Shown: positions 42,101-49,951 of the stretch, one piece after another
How the letters are laid out: every line of letters begins with the position of its first letter
Position numbering within the stretch: the first letter of the stretch is position 1
NCBI GenBank assembly: GCA_963978905.1
Contig: OZ022261.1
Coordinates: 28,393,686 to 28,457,685, forward strand
Source of the DNA: Trichostrongylus colubriformis
Lineage: Eukaryota > Nematoda > Chromadorea > Rhabditida > Trichostrongylidae
Length of the DNA: 64,000 nt
Direction: 5' to 3'
The notes under the pieces: generated by a model
Database searches by the model: none
What the model saw: the letters and a program-made list of their open reading frames with translations, nothing else
Told to the model about the DNA's origin: nothing
Position numbers and translations under genes: made by a program

Positions 42101-45100
42101 AATACCAATATCATATTCCAATCATTGCGGTCACTCCAGTCCCAGCCGTGCACGATCGCGGGCGATCGGTTGTCGCGTATTGATCGAAATACCGTGCTAC
42201 ACCGCTTCGCAACCGCGCGCACCTTGTCTTGATCGCATAGGGCGGGTTAGTATAATAACATGACATGACCAATTGTTTTTTTTTCAGATGGTTCAAACTG
42301 ATATCCGATCAGATCGAAAATGACAAGAAACATCAAACTCAGGGAATAGAGTAAGTGAAAAGACTCATCACCGTTTTTATAAACGCTGATATTATTCTAT
42401 TTCAGGCACTGCAATTTCGAAGTAGGTACAAGCTCATCATTGGACTCGGATGGTTTGGCTAAGGTGATTAGGCTGCCTTTCTCCTCGTTTGTTCAACTGC
42501 TTTCCTGATTCTTTCCATCTTGCAGGTCCATGTACTGACACACCCTCGATTGGTTCATGCATCAGAAATCACAGTGCAACAACCTACCGTGCTAGAACAT
42601 GCACAACCAGTGCTAACACCTACAGAACGATTACGGCGAAGTGATGACGTCATCTTTCAAGCTCTACTCACCAAGCAAACGATTTTGGCACAATTTTTAC
42701 CTGGCGACAAGGTGATTTTATCATTCAATTGTACTACACTTTCTTGATGGCTGAATCAAAAAAAGTCGCTTAATAACACACGCGCTTGAAAACTACATGA
42801 CTGAGTTCAATCAGAATTTTTTTTGTTGCTATCAGGGTTCAGTCACTAAACCCATCGCTTTAAATAAGTGAACAACAAAAGCAACACATATGCATTTTTG
42901 GCACTATTTTATCAAAGACTTAGCAAATTTTGATGCGACTGAGTATGTGGTTCCTGGAAGACCAATTCCCCGAAAATTAGGGATTCTAGTTTGACAGGGA
43001 GCTCGTGGTCACGTGCAGTTTTATCCATAGAACACGAATATCGCACATTCTAGGCGCGAATCCCTTTGGCGCTCACTCCAACATAGAGTAGATCACCAAA
43101 AACCAAAGCTGATTTCAAAAAACCAGAAGATAAAAACCATAACAATTTGCTCAAAACTTGTCCCTAGGGGTATGAATATGATGCTTTTGTGTAGAGATCG
43201 GGGAAATCGTTGGACTCACACGTGGTTCACACGTGGTCAGTGTTCACAAGTGACGCCCCCACAAACGACTAATTAAAAAGACCGGGGGGGGGGGGGGGGG
43301 GGAGGAAGGATGTAAGTTTGACAGACTGCGGAGCATGAAAGTAGGGGTGCTCAGCAGTGTAACGATAAGGAAAAGAAGAAAACGGCGAAAAATCAAGAAA
43401 GAGGAACCCAGAAACGCTCTTTCTCTTTCGTACCCTTCTCCATCATTAACCTGTGGAGTGGACTGCTGACGGGCGAGGAGTGATCCAGCCGGCTACGAAC
43501 GATGTCCCGTCCTCGCGGGCAACTCCCCCGACGGATGAGCGGCAGAACGACTCGCTGTGCCGCGGGATCGTAATAAGTTCCTATCCCCGGGCTGCATTTT
43601 TCGCCGCGAGTTTCGCCACTCATCACCTCTCCTGAGATGAAAGGTTTGTTTTCAGAGAACGTGTATTGCCAGTTTTCACTTTCTCTTACCCTCTCCCTAT
43701 GCTTTAAATGGTATAGTGTGATGTCATCTGCAAATGAGCGCGTGCAATATGATTGTGATGGTTTGCTCAGGAGATTGATCAACTTCAAGGGGTGAAGTTT
43801 GGACAAAGTTGACGACCCAGCACTTACCGTAGCGCTTAAAAGTATTCGGCCAAACACTTTTTGTCATAACTTTTTTTCTTCTTGACCAAAATTAACAAAA
43901 TTTTAATATGTGGTGCGTGAACCTATTGTCAACATTTCCTCCTACTTGAGCACCGCTTGACTCTTTTAGTGGTTTTTTACAAGAATTTACTACAAAGCCA
44001 CCGAATAAAGAAAAAGGCTTAGGCAAGAAAAACGGCTTTCTTTACAAAAACAAAAGTAGCAAGCCTTAGAAAACATCAATATTCTGTAGAGAGACCACGA
44101 CTTTTGATGACAGCGGCACAGCGGGACGGCATAGGGATGGCACTCCAAAAACAATAAATTGCATTTAATCACGTAACTTATACCGTTGGGCTCCAAAATA
44201 GTATATTTAGTATGCAATGTCTCCGAGTACAACATACTAAAATTTCTCTCAGATCGGTTCAGTCGCAAAAGGTTACAAGTGAAAACCCAAGTGAAAAACC
44301 ATTTGGCTGAATACTTTTGAGCGCTACTGTATATATCAGAGCTGTGGTGCAGGAACCTGGTGTTATTTTTCGTGCCAAATTAGTGTGCCTTCCGTACCAA
44401 GGACGTCGCACTACCTCTTAAATTTTAATTCAAAAACGAATTTCAAGAGAAATCGATTTTTTGACCTAAAATTGAATCGAGATGAGGTGAATCTGGAGAA
44501 ACAGTACCCCTCCTCTTAATCGAATTAAAGTGAATTATGTTAAGATCGCTTTTATGGTTTTCGGTATGCATTTCAGTCCATTTCGTTAAGGGAGAAAGTG
44601 CAATTGGATTGAATTATTGTTGTCAATGCGATAGCTAAAAAAACTAGGCAAAGGTTAGTTCAACATCTGTAGAGCGATTGAAGAGAAGCGCGCATGGTCA
44701 AAATGCAGTATTCTTACATGACTTATTAAAAATTTTGGAATTGCACGAGATTTTCTGATTTTTTGAATGTGAGTGTTGTGAGTACTATAATAAGAGCACA
44801 CAAACCATGCTTGGAAGCATGTGATTGGCTATCGCGCGCAATCCCCCAATCAGAAGCTTTTCAGTCGCATCATGATAAATGCGTAATAGTCTCCAAATCA
44901 AATACGATTGAGCTCAAATAATCTTACAGAAGGGCAGAACGGAAGAGTTGGAGAAACTGACGGAATTATTGGGCGGTCTGGCTGTTGCAGATTTGAAGCA
45001 ACGCGATTGCAAAGAACTAGCCATGTCGGCTATAGTTCATGGGAATCGATTACTTGATAGTATTAATCAAGGTATGTAATTAATCAAGGGCGTAGTTACC

Positions 45101-47305
45101 ATTTTCTTATTTTTTGTTTTGTTGAAAAGAGGATTTCCACATAAGATTTACACCCCTTCATTTTCTTACAGGCATGAACGCACGGAAGGAAGCCGATGAA
45201 GCGAATCCCGGTGCCTCATTACTTGTCCTCGATGACGCCGAGAAGAACTTGCCATCTGTTCCTTGTTACAAGGTTTGCTTTTACTGTAATATTAACAATA
45301 ATTGTAAGTAAAAGAGATCAAAGGGACTTTTGCTGTGAACAATCTTTGAAAGTTAGGTGCAGTGGCTTGAGTGCATTGGATGGATCCAAGTGTGTACCCT
45401 CGAAGAAAGTGATATGAGTAATGTTAGTAATGAAAACTAAAAAAGTCAACCAAAGTTATAAGCTTAGGAAGGCCATATGTGGCGAAGTTTCCAGTTGCGA
45501 GGAAAGCCCTGGGCTTCGTAAGAGTCGTATTTTTTAACATCTGCTACATGTTTTAACATGGTCCGCCCCTTCTTTGACAATGCCCACCCACTTTCGCAAT
45601 CGGCCGTGGGAAAGGAGTCTCACTTTTTGAGTTTTTGACAGCTTCATTCGGTTTTTTCTTCTCTTTCGTACTACTAAGCCTCTTGACTTTCATGTTCAAT
45701 AATTTTCTCACATTCGGCCCAAATCACCCCTGGTACTGTCTTCAAGGGTACTGGAAAGAGGGCAACGAAGGAAAGCGCATTTTGAGACACTGCCCTCTGT
45801 GAACGAACATTTGTACTCAGAAAAGATAATGTGTAGCAGAAATCACGTTCAAAAGTGTTCCCTAGGGGCGCTATTGCGATTTTAGCGCTCCACCTGGAAT
45901 TGCCTGCTTCTTCTCAAACTGCACACTTCAGGTGGACCGACGCCACTGTCAAATGGCCGCGTAAGGCGTAACTGATTTCACTCGTAATAATGTTAGACAT
46001 GTGAAACAGCACTCAGCAAAAACAAGTGAAACAATGGAAGGGAGAATAAGCGAAAGAGTGAGAAAAAGCGTTAATCAATAAAAAAATCCCAATGAATTCA
46101 CCCTCGACGTTTCGGTAAGGCGCCACCGTTACCTATACCGCAAGTCGAAATTGCCTCTCTCGGTGTCTTTAAATCAGAACTTCGCATCGCGGCGTGCGGC
46201 GCGATAAGCGCAAGCTATTGGTGCTGCATATAGTTGGGTCCTGAAACGATTACGGTGCCTTACGCTCGAAATAAGGCGCAGTACACTGTTATGGCCTTGG
46301 GACCACGCTACGAATGGCGTCTTGAGATTGCACGCGTCGCGACATACGCAATACTTCGCGGAGCGCAATTCATACATTAATGTACACACTCGAAAGTTCT
46401 GGAAAGAACAGTTTCTTAGCTGGCGATTTTCAGCTGACTGCCATTGCCGCACCGCTGATGAACCATTTGAAAGCTTTGATGCAAGTGATTCAAGATCAGC
46501 AAGCAGAACTGAATACTGTGAAGCAGCAACTGTACCATTACAAAGTGAGTAATTTTCATTTATCTACTTTCCTTTCTCATTCTGCTTCCACGAACTCGTA
46601 GCACGTTTTGCACTTTGAAGTGTAGTCGGAGATCACAGCGCGGATGCTAAATAAGCGCTCTGAAGCGGTCCTTACGCGGACCGCCCCTGAGAGAAGTGCC
46701 GAGCGCTGAAAGAGCCCGCCTTGAATGTTTTTGCCCATAGTTAAAGGCACTATGCGCGATGATTAGATGAGTAGAATAACCTATGTGAAATTGCAAATCC
46801 TTGGGTAAATATCCAGCTGCATCCTTTTGCACCATCACAGTGCGACATTTCGGCACTACACGGCTCGAACCCACTCCGACCACGCCCACATGAGCAGCTG
46901 AACATAATAGGTGTGGTCGGAGTGAGCTCGAGCAAGTGTAATGCGACCTGTAAAGCTACCCATGGAATTTCTTCCCCAAAAGTCCACTCATCTAATCATC
47001 GCGAGGTACGCATCTAATCATCGGCATTTTATAATTTTTTTTTTTGTTTCAACTTCGCTGATTGCACCTGAATGATTACATTTTGATTGTTAATGAAATT
47101 ATATGTCTCTTATGCGCTCCACACCTGCACAAGCTTCATTCTTGGTTGAACATGATAGAGTGTCCTGTTTCAGGAACTAGCTGAAAGTGGCTCAAGGGAT
47201 CGATCAGTCAGTGAGGAGACGTTAACTGAATGCGCATCCGATCCGCAGGAACGAAAACTGATGACAAAGCGTCAACGAACGCCTTCCATACAGCCAGTCA
47301 CATAA
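1..47305 (+). CDS. rhgf-1: PDZ-RhoGEF (PDZ, LH/RGS, C1, DH, PH), 31 exons, 5' end possibly outside window
   Basis: This is a Rho guanine-nucleotide exchange factor of the ARHGEF11/12 and C. elegans RHGF-1 class. Such proteins couple G-alpha-12-type signals to Rho activation. Exons: 1-171, 2991-3048, 12080-12195, 12268-12351, 16032-16142, 16268-16336, 17093-17200, 19883-20038, 20952-21087, 23230-23300, 23406-23522, 24449-24637 (or 24577), 25233-25338, 25418-25503, 26831-26986, 29305-29450, 30809-30899, 30965-31124, 32118-32302, 33519-33670, 34148-34319, 35537-35715, 39761-39896, 41013-41179, 42288-42350, 42406-42463, 42526-42711, 44930-45071, 45172-45272, 46434-46544, 47174-47305. All borders are GT..AG, phase is kept throughout, and the sum is 1,305 codons with a TAA stop. 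The family and domain order are clear. The start is not: position 1 is GTG inside an open frame, the first ATG is at 25, and upstream exons may exist. Alternative splicing is possible at exon 12. Confidence 0.9.
1355..2253 (-). mobile_element. Mariner copy with internal deletion, in rhgf-1 intron 1
   Basis: An 899-bp element flanked by TA on both sides. Terminal inverted repeats begin TTAGGTTGATTCATAATAAA, and the right end is their reverse complement. The - strand holds remnants of mariner transposase in several frames (QHDNVST and the start of the HTH region), with frameshifts, so it is inactive. Length and interior match the copy at 29808-30691, which lies in the same orientation. Confidence 0.88.
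4672..5010. repeat. Dispersed repeat family F, copy 1
   Basis: Shares a colinear pattern with 34628-35015: GCACTCGCGG, AATTCCGCTCAGG, ACCAT.GAGGTCCT, AAATAGCTGTTTATCTCATC, ACATGATAAC, GCAATGTACGTAATCACACG and a CG-rich GCGCGAAAATT end. No TIR is obvious. It lies in rhgf-1 intron 2. Confidence 0.7.
5490..5567. repeat. Perfect tandem duplication of 39 bp
   Basis: Two exact adjacent copies, 5490-5528 and 5529-5567, each starting GCGAAAGTCCAGGTG and ending CGAAAGTGAA. They lie in rhgf-1 intron 2. A recent duplication with no coding meaning visible. Confidence 0.9.
7144..7583. mobile_element. Foldback MITE family A, copy 1
   Basis: About 440 bp with long imperfect inverted repeats of about 160 bp. 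The left end reads GAATCGTTCACGGGAAAATG. The right end, reversed, gives GCGTCCACGGAAAATG. Both arms contain the same landmarks: TGTATTTGCCTAAT, GATACAGC, TCTCGGCC and GGGCGGGG. It lies in rhgf-1 intron 2. Overlapping open frames here are repeat shadows. Confidence 0.78.
8150..8625. repeat. Dispersed repeat family E, copy 1
   Basis: About 475 bp shared with 18392-18850. It runs from GGTAATTTCGGCCTACGGTA through GCGGGCAACTCGGAAAGTCA and GAATGGAATGCGAATACACA to CATCTTCCTCTTGTTTCGGA and CTTTAAAG. It ends next to the tRNA-like sequence at 8621. It lies in rhgf-1 intron 2. Confidence 0.72.
8621..8690 (+). pseudogene. tRNA-like pseudogene or tRNA-derived repeat
   Basis: Seventy bases with an A-box-like GTAGTGTAGTGG and an exact B-box consensus, GGTTCGAGTCC. 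It has a T stem-loop (GCGGG/CCCGT) and a partly pairing acceptor (AGTCTCG with CCGGACT). No proper anticodon stem can be drawn (the segment TACTCGGAAAGCATGGATG does not fold), so a functional tRNA is unlikely. Confidence 0.5.
9495..9795 (-). repeat. tRNA-related SINE-like repeat, copy 1
   Basis: About 300 bp shared with 22390-22635. Read on the - strand, it begins near GGAGGTGGTGTAGTGACAGG (A-box-like) with a B-box-like GGATCAAATCC. It is followed by a shared body with TCCATCTC and TTGGGATGCGCC landmarks. It lies in rhgf-1 intron 2. Confidence 0.6.
10374..10388 (+). repeat. G15 homopolymer
   Basis: Fifteen consecutive G in rhgf-1 intron 2. Similar tracts: G19 at 43284-43302 and G16 at 60340-60355. 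Confidence 0.95.
10800..10842. repeat. Short inverted repeat (18-bp arms, 7-base loop)
   Basis: Arms 10800-10817 and 10825-10842 pair with one mismatch (GCTGGTCCCGTTGCGAAT against its inverse). They sit inside a GC-rich dispersed repeat whose 'GGGACCAGC' motif recurs near 3715 and 17458. Confidence 0.75.
12268..16336 (+). CDS. rhgf-1: rhgf-1 exons 4-6: charged coiled-coil linker
   Basis: Exons 12268-12351, 16032-16142 and 16268-16336 encode about 88 residues between the PDZ and RGS-like domains. Exon 4 is rich in Lys and Glu (KRKRKELLSQMLDEERKHVE). Exon 5 has a heptad-like helix (LDRALKRIVSLQSQLRHV) followed by PADPPW. Exon 6 is acidic (DGDSDEDETE). A coiled coil followed by an acidic stretch is the expected linker in PDZ-RhoGEFs. 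All three exons are phase 0 at both ends, so skipping any of them would keep the frame. Confidence 0.82.
13505..13762. repeat. 64-bp direct repeat, two copies 194 bp apart
   Basis: Copies at 13505-13568 and 13699-13762, with about four differences. Both contain TTTTTACCAGAATT and TTTGTGATTCTGGGAAAC. They lie in rhgf-1 intron 4. Confidence 0.85.
15280..15297. repeat. (GTAA)n microsatellite
   Basis: About four GTAA units in rhgf-1 intron 4. Confidence 0.85.
17093..24637 (+). CDS. rhgf-1: rhgf-1 exons 7-12: LH/RGS-like domain
   Basis: Exons 17093-17200, 19883-20038, 20952-21087, 23230-23300, 23406-23522 and 24449-24637 encode an all-helical RGS-like (LH) domain, about residues 204-462. It opens with HPAHLAVFINYLLSNANPNS and FFYVITDAFQTAQGAPKDF, which match the helical core of this family, and ends in a basic region (KDKGGKSRKPPSSLKAKAQ). 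In homologues the domain binds activated G-alpha-12/13. Two oddities are reported as findings. The 105-base intron 23301-23405 is a multiple of three with no stop. Exon 12 has two in-frame donors, at 24577 and 24637. Confidence 0.85.
17201..19882 (+). other. rhgf-1 intron 7 (2.7 kb)
   Basis: Contains fragments of repeat E (inverted piece near 17940-18130, full copy 18392-18850). A GC-rich segment at 18156-18340 resembles 11520-11700. No coding exon seen. Confidence 0.6.
18392..18850. repeat. Dispersed repeat family E, copy 2
   Basis: Same family and orientation as 8150-8625 (GCGGGCAACTCGGAAAGTCA, GAATGGAATGCGAATACACA, CTTCGGATCCCTTCCGGTTC). Inverted fragments of the other end (GGTGTCTTTAAAT) occur near 17940-18130 and 45905-46170. 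It lies in rhgf-1 intron 7. Confidence 0.72.
20345..20415. repeat. AT-rich simple repeat (aataaa-type)
   Basis: Degenerate AATAAA/AATTAAA units in rhgf-1 intron 8. AATAAA strings here are part of the simple repeat and are not taken as a poly(A) signal. Confidence 0.8.
22390..22635 (-). repeat. tRNA-related SINE-like repeat, copy 2
   Basis: The same family as 9495-9795. On the - strand GTAAGTGGTGTAGTGACAAA is followed by a B-box-like GGTTCGAGAT, then the shared body ending at GGCGCATCCCAACGAA. It lies in rhgf-1 intron 9. Confidence 0.6.
25233..25503 (+). CDS. rhgf-1: rhgf-1 exons 13-14: C1 zinc finger
   Basis: Exons 25233-25338 and 25418-25503 are joined in phase 1 and encode 64 residues with a complete C1 signature. 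The spacing is H-x12-C-x2-C-x13-C-x2-C-x4-H-x2-C-x7-C, starting at GHMFVV and ending at LTDAC. All eight zinc ligands are present. The intron between the exons splits the fifth-ligand region (CYFCS/NCDVKVH). The finger carries extra Cys, Trp and Tyr residues (AIWGMQPWCYF) where diacylglycerol-binding C1 domains usually have a conserved Gly/Gln core, so it is probably an atypical, non-phorbol-binding C1. RHGF-1 of C. elegans has a C1 at the same place. Confidence 0.87.
26831..30899 (+). CDS. rhgf-1: rhgf-1 exons 15-17: Ser/acidic disordered linker
   Basis: Exons 26831-26986, 29305-29450 and 30809-30899 encode about 131 residues between the C1 and DH domains. The region is low in hydrophobic residues. 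It has clusters such as SDAEDEETPRVEH, STSSDSGIGQE, ADEEEEGSRRLRAVESRSEA and SNSGSSTSMSHTS. This pattern suits a phosphorylated flexible hinge, but no motif assigns a specific kinase. The 29450/30809 junction is phase 2 (AG plus A gives Arg). A deleted mariner copy sits inside that intron. Confidence 0.8.
27474..27906. mobile_element. Foldback MITE family A, copy 2
   Basis: The same structure as the copy at 7144. The left end is AGTCGTCTACGG and the right end is CCGTGGACGATTCTTTTAA. The inner arms have GTGTTTGCCTAGTGTGGGCC, the CAAAGTCTTGGCC box and GGGCGG boxes. It lies in rhgf-1 intron 15. Confidence 0.77.
29808..30691 (-). mobile_element. Mariner copy with internally deleted transposase, in rhgf-1 intron 16
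   Basis: An 884-bp element with the same termini as the copy at 1355-2253. The left flank is TA and the right end is slightly altered. A - strand frame at 30525-29956 reads MPHDFKLSRDHIRNVILF, SIEDENRGWWSVHGVEYWEL and FQHDNAKLQIA, recognisable as mariner transposase N-terminus, linker and the second catalytic Asp. About one third of a usual 345-residue transposase, including the first catalytic Asp region, is missing, and the C-terminal YSPDL region is frameshifted. It is a non-autonomous relic. Confidence 0.9.
30965..35715 (+). CDS. rhgf-1: rhgf-1 exons 18-22: DH (Dbl-homology) catalytic domain
   Basis: Exons 30965-31124, 32118-32302, 33519-33670, 34148-34319 and 35537-35715 encode the exchange-factor core, roughly residues 700-935. 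The first conserved region is visible as RQEVINELFHTERTHVRNLK. The middle helices include LHxx-type segments around GELMEKMFEG. The diagnostic third region is KDMIPVEMQRLVKYPLLLET, the helix that contacts Rho in Dbl-family proteins. It is followed by the DH-PH connecting helix (SAKRILSAVNTAKRNAENLR). The last exon ends in phase 2 and is completed by the PH exon 4 kb further on, beyond the nested gene. Confidence 0.92.
31316..31490. mobile_element. 175-bp MITE with GCCGCC-type inverted ends
   Basis: The ends are inverted repeats of about 27 bp with a few mismatches. The left reads GCCGCCGGCAGACTTCGAGA, and the right reversed reads GCCGCCGTCAGACTTCGCGA. The interior repeats short TTTTGCG/TCGCAAA motifs in both orientations. 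It lies in rhgf-1 intron 18 inside the DH coding region. Confidence 0.7.
32303..33518 (+). other. rhgf-1 intron 19 (1.2 kb)
   Basis: I see no exon, named repeat or RNA gene in this stretch. Confidence 0.55.
34628..35015. repeat. Dispersed repeat family F, copy 2
   Basis: The same order of landmarks as 4672-5010 (AAATAGCTGTTAATCTCATC, GCATTACATGATAACAATCC, AATGTACGTAATCACACGCG). It is longer because of an internal A-rich duplication of an 'AAAAGACAAAATG'-like unit. It lies in rhgf-1 intron 21. Confidence 0.7.
36096..38979 (-). CDS. Unrecognised gene nested antisense in an rhgf-1 intron, 9 exons, about 245 aa
   Basis: Exons in - strand order: 38962-38906 (ATG at 38962), 38830-38815, 37677-37640, 37555-37451, 37389-37300, 37093-36989, 36932-36846, 36784-36698, 36248-36096 (TGA at 36098-36096). 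Every junction is GT..AG, phases fit throughout, and the sum is 246 codons. An acceptor-like AG at 38981-38980 lies 17 bases before the ATG, as for spliced-leader trans-splicing. The start is MKAFLLLRLLWRKIRRSRK, a short hydrophobic run then a basic run. Later come FIVKRVISSDQFEYPD, IIRLINVLKSSIRSSRK, a tract of six prolines (KFPPPPPPIDEFETDS), acidic segments and the C-terminus VIYLSKSVEV. I recognise no family. Exon 4 uses an unusual TTTTTAAG acceptor. The first two exons are the least certain. Confidence 0.68.
39761..42463 (+). CDS. rhgf-1: rhgf-1 exons 23-26: PH domain
   Basis: Exons 39761-39896, 41013-41179, 42288-42350 and 42406-42463 encode the PH domain that follows DH, about residues 940-1080. 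Strands are recognisable as YRLVHDGPLTCRF, KMIELHVVLLENMLVFLTK, DKRAFFLVFNSQYGAQIYEL and the C-terminal helix ATERKTWFKLISDQIEN with its invariant Trp. In Dbl proteins this domain positions the DH domain and can bind lipid or active Rho. The phases 2-0-2-2-0 match perfectly. Confidence 0.9.
40030..40180. repeat. 'Cttcatact' MITE-like family
   Basis: A GC-rich unit of about 150 bp with loosely inverted ends (GCCGTCTTCATACTCTGCGG and GCGGACAGTGTGAAGGC). It carries a shared core (GTCTCTGCGTCTCCGCCTAT). Related copies lie near 24170-24345, 29685-29805 and 36490-36580. It lies in rhgf-1 intron 23. Confidence 0.6.
41645..41760. repeat. Dispersed repeat, inverted partner at 43457-43580
   Basis: Landmarks are CATCCGTCGGGGGAGTTGCC, CGAGG.TGGGACA and CCTCGCCCG. 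The same sequence occurs in opposite orientation at 43457-43580. They lie in rhgf-1 introns 24 and 27 respectively. Confidence 0.72.
42526..47305 (+). CDS. rhgf-1: rhgf-1 exons 27-31: C-terminal coiled-coil tail and stop
   Basis: Exons 42526-42711, 44930-45071, 45172-45272, 46434-46544 and 47174-47305 encode about 223 residues after the PH domain. They contain helical stretches (RSDDVIFQALLTKQTILAQF and RTEELEKLTELLGGLAVADL), an acidic loop, and a Gln-rich coiled coil (ALMQVIQDQQAELNTVKQQL). The last residues are IQPVT before TAA at 47303-47305. PDZ-RhoGEF tails mediate homo-oligomerisation. No canonical AATAAA was found close after the stop. Confidence 0.87.
43284..43302 (+). repeat. G19 homopolymer
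   Basis: Nineteen consecutive G in rhgf-1 intron 27, about 525 bp left of the Tc1-like element. A strong potential G-quadruplex. Confidence 0.95.
43827..44329. mobile_element. Tc1-like non-autonomous element in rhgf-1 intron 27
   Basis: A 503-bp element flanked by TA at 43825-43826 and 44330-44331. Ends are inverted repeats of about 28 bp: left CCGTAGCGCTTAAAAGTATT, right complementary with few mismatches (CAGTAGCGCTCAAAAGTATT when reversed). The CAGT-like start and TA target are typical of Tc1 relatives. The interior has an open - strand stretch at 44268-43990, but I see no transposase motif. Confidence 0.82.
46730..47010. repeat. 'Atcatcgcgagg' family repeat in rhgf-1 intron 30
   Basis: The segment contains opposed halves (CACTCCGACCACGCC and GGTGTGGTCGGAGTG) around an AT-rich centre. 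It ends in TCTAATCATCGCGAGG. Similar segments lie at 49520-49870 and 31660-31960. Non-coding. Confidence 0.6.
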
Positions 47306-49951
47306 GCTTCATCGGCACAATTATTAACTAGTTGAGATAATTTAATTGCCGCGATTTCTGCGCACGGTGTGTTAGGGCGCGTTTGCAGTAGGGATACTGA
47401 TTGTGAAATCCACGCTCTTGTGGATGACAGGGTGCAGGAGCGGTGTCCTCTGAGCATCATTTACATGTGTTGTTCTCCTTGTACCACATCTGCCAAATCT
47501 CCGTTCAAAATATTTGCTCATAGTTCCAACGGAGTATTGTCACCTTCACGAAACTTCAATCATCAGGGTGTCCATAAACTTTTTTGACACAAATCGCACC
47601 ATTTTTTAAATTCTTCCACTTCCCTTATCTGACAAACGGTCCTTGTATCAGAACCCTGGAAGTGTCTGAACTCAGTCAAATATGGTGAACCCTGTAAGTG
47701 CACTTCCGGCAGGGTGAAAGCTTAGAGGGTCATAACTTCAATTCGAGCAGATTGGTCCATGCTCAAGAATCCCACAGACTGGAGGGTGACAGAAACTGAC
47801 ATGCTCTGACTTTTTCAGACGTGGCTCTAACTCCTCATTAGCTCCGTGAATGTAGGCCAGGAGACTCGAATAGGATCATCGCATGCTACATGTGCCTTGT
47901 TGCTTCCGTCGTGAATTAGCCCGCGCCAAAAGGCTTGGCAGCCGAGAGCTCCGTTTACTATGACTCAGTTCGAGTGTCTTGGTCTACTCTCTAGAAGGTA
48001 TTCTGTGCTCGTGTAAATTCCTCAAAAGGTTCACTAATCATCATACGATTGTGTAGATTTATCCTGTAACCAGAGCTTTCCCTTGAGACCGGATCGCCCT
48101 CTACTACAGGAAGAGCCGTAACCTCGTCAGAAAATCAAATCATCAAACCATGTTGAAATTCTTGAAAGCCGTAATAATTTACATCTCTGTACAAACATCA
48201 GTCAAGCAGTATGATCAAATGATCCGCCACTATTGTATTATATTCCGCTGTGTTTTTATATGATCCAGTATTGTCGCTTCGTGTAGCCAATTGCCGAATA
48301 ACTTCTCTAAATAATTAGGCTGTTGATCACCTCATTTAGCTATGTTTAAAAGTGTTCACGTTTCCTATGTCTATGAGTCAGTCGAACCGCAACGCATGAT
48401 GAGGCGCATGCGGTCTTGTACGACCACGTAAATGACTCAAATTATTGCACTTATCGATTAGTAACACTCTAATCGTAATCGTTTCGCGAGAAACTGTGCA
48501 CTACCTGCCAATAATACCACGTTACCCAATTACAGCTTAAACTCTGTGTCATTCCATACTGCGCCGGTGGATTATTATTAATAATTGATTTCTGATGATC
48601 GATACTGAATGTTGTCATAATTTTGCAGTTCTCATTGTGATTCCATAATTTGTAATTTTCTTCTCAATTTTCGTCATGTTCCCTTGTTTTTGAGGTGAGT
48701 AATGCTTTAATGGGTCTTGTAGAGAGTGATAGCATTTGAGAACTTGAAACGTGTCCACATGCTGGACCTTTTCGCCTCCCCCTCCACATTGCTTCTTCTA
48801 AGTTACCTTATTAAATATGTGTGAATCGCCGTTTTTTCGACCGATTCTGTATTTGGGGGGTATGTGCGATGAGATTGTATGTAGGGGATTTCTGAAACAT
48901 AAACTGGTCATTTGTTATCACATACATGTTGTTTTTGTGAGCTCGATCGGTTTGCTTGGCATGTCGATAAATTATTGTTTCGCCCATGTGCACTCATTTT
49001 TTTATGATGTTTTTCAATAATTCTTTTGCATTGGAACTAAAAGGACGAAGTGGCGCTGCTATCACATGCATGCTTCGCGCATCAAAGAGTGGAGGCCTTA
49101 TCTTGAAGTGCGATTCATTGTTGGTTTCACCGCACGTTTCAGTACCCCCGCATTGACCATTTATAGTGACAATTATGGGTTCATTTTTTGATAGGTTTTC
49201 AAAAGAACACTACGTGTCTCAAGAATGGATCGAGCCGTGTCGTCATTGGTAGGAGGCAATCGGGGCGTTACCGCCGCGTCCACTGCCTGCAAAGGGTGCA
49301 GGCGATATTCCACCACTCTATGCTGCCCATGAAGATCTAGCTGCCTTCAAGCAGACACGTTAAATAAATGTTAAAAGCGTCAAGTAAACCTCTGTGTTGC
49401 CAAACAGCAGACAGTGCTCCGAATGATTTTCCAAAAGCAGTGAGTGCTTCTTTCTAACGATGTCGTTGTTCAACTCCTGTCCCACTGCTTTTGTCTCGAG
49501 AAATCTGTATTGTAGAGTCAAAGGTAGACCTTACAATAATCGGGATAGCCGACTTTCCTCATTAGGGAAATAGTTTCTCGGGTAACTATCCAGGTTGCAC
49601 CCTTTTTGCGCCGCTACACTGCGCTCTCACGGCACTACACCTGCTCAAACCCACTCCGACCACACCCGTTTTCCTCAGCTGACCAATAAGGGAGCTCAAG
49701 TGAGTGGCGTCGGAGTGGGTTTAAGCAGGTTTAGCGCCGTGATAGCGCACCGTGGTGACTCGAAAAAGGATCCACCTGGATATTTACCTAAGAATCTGTT
49801 GTCCCAAGGAGTTAGGCTGATTCAACTGATTATCGCGAGGTGTGTCTTCAAAGCATTGGAGATCAGCGTTATATGTCCTAAGATTTCACATCAAGTTCAC
49901 ATCCTCGGCTTAACTCTGCAGTAGATTCAACAGGATGTCAAGAGACGCTTA
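47306..49951. other. Convergent intergenic region between rhgf-1 and the vWA gene
   Basis: The 3' ends of both genes face each other here. It holds a GC-rich dispersed repeat fragment near 47865-47990 and the inverted-repeat segment 49520-49870. No canonical AATAAA signal was found near either stop codon, so the 3' UTR ends are unplaced. Confidence 0.6.
49520..49870. repeat. 'Atcgcgagg' family repeat in the intergenic gap
   Basis: Opposed halves include CCACTCCGACCACACC and GGCGTCGGAGTGGG, and the segment ends GATTATCGCGAGGTGTG. It is related to 46730-47010. The open frame on the + strand here is a repeat shadow. Confidence 0.58.
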
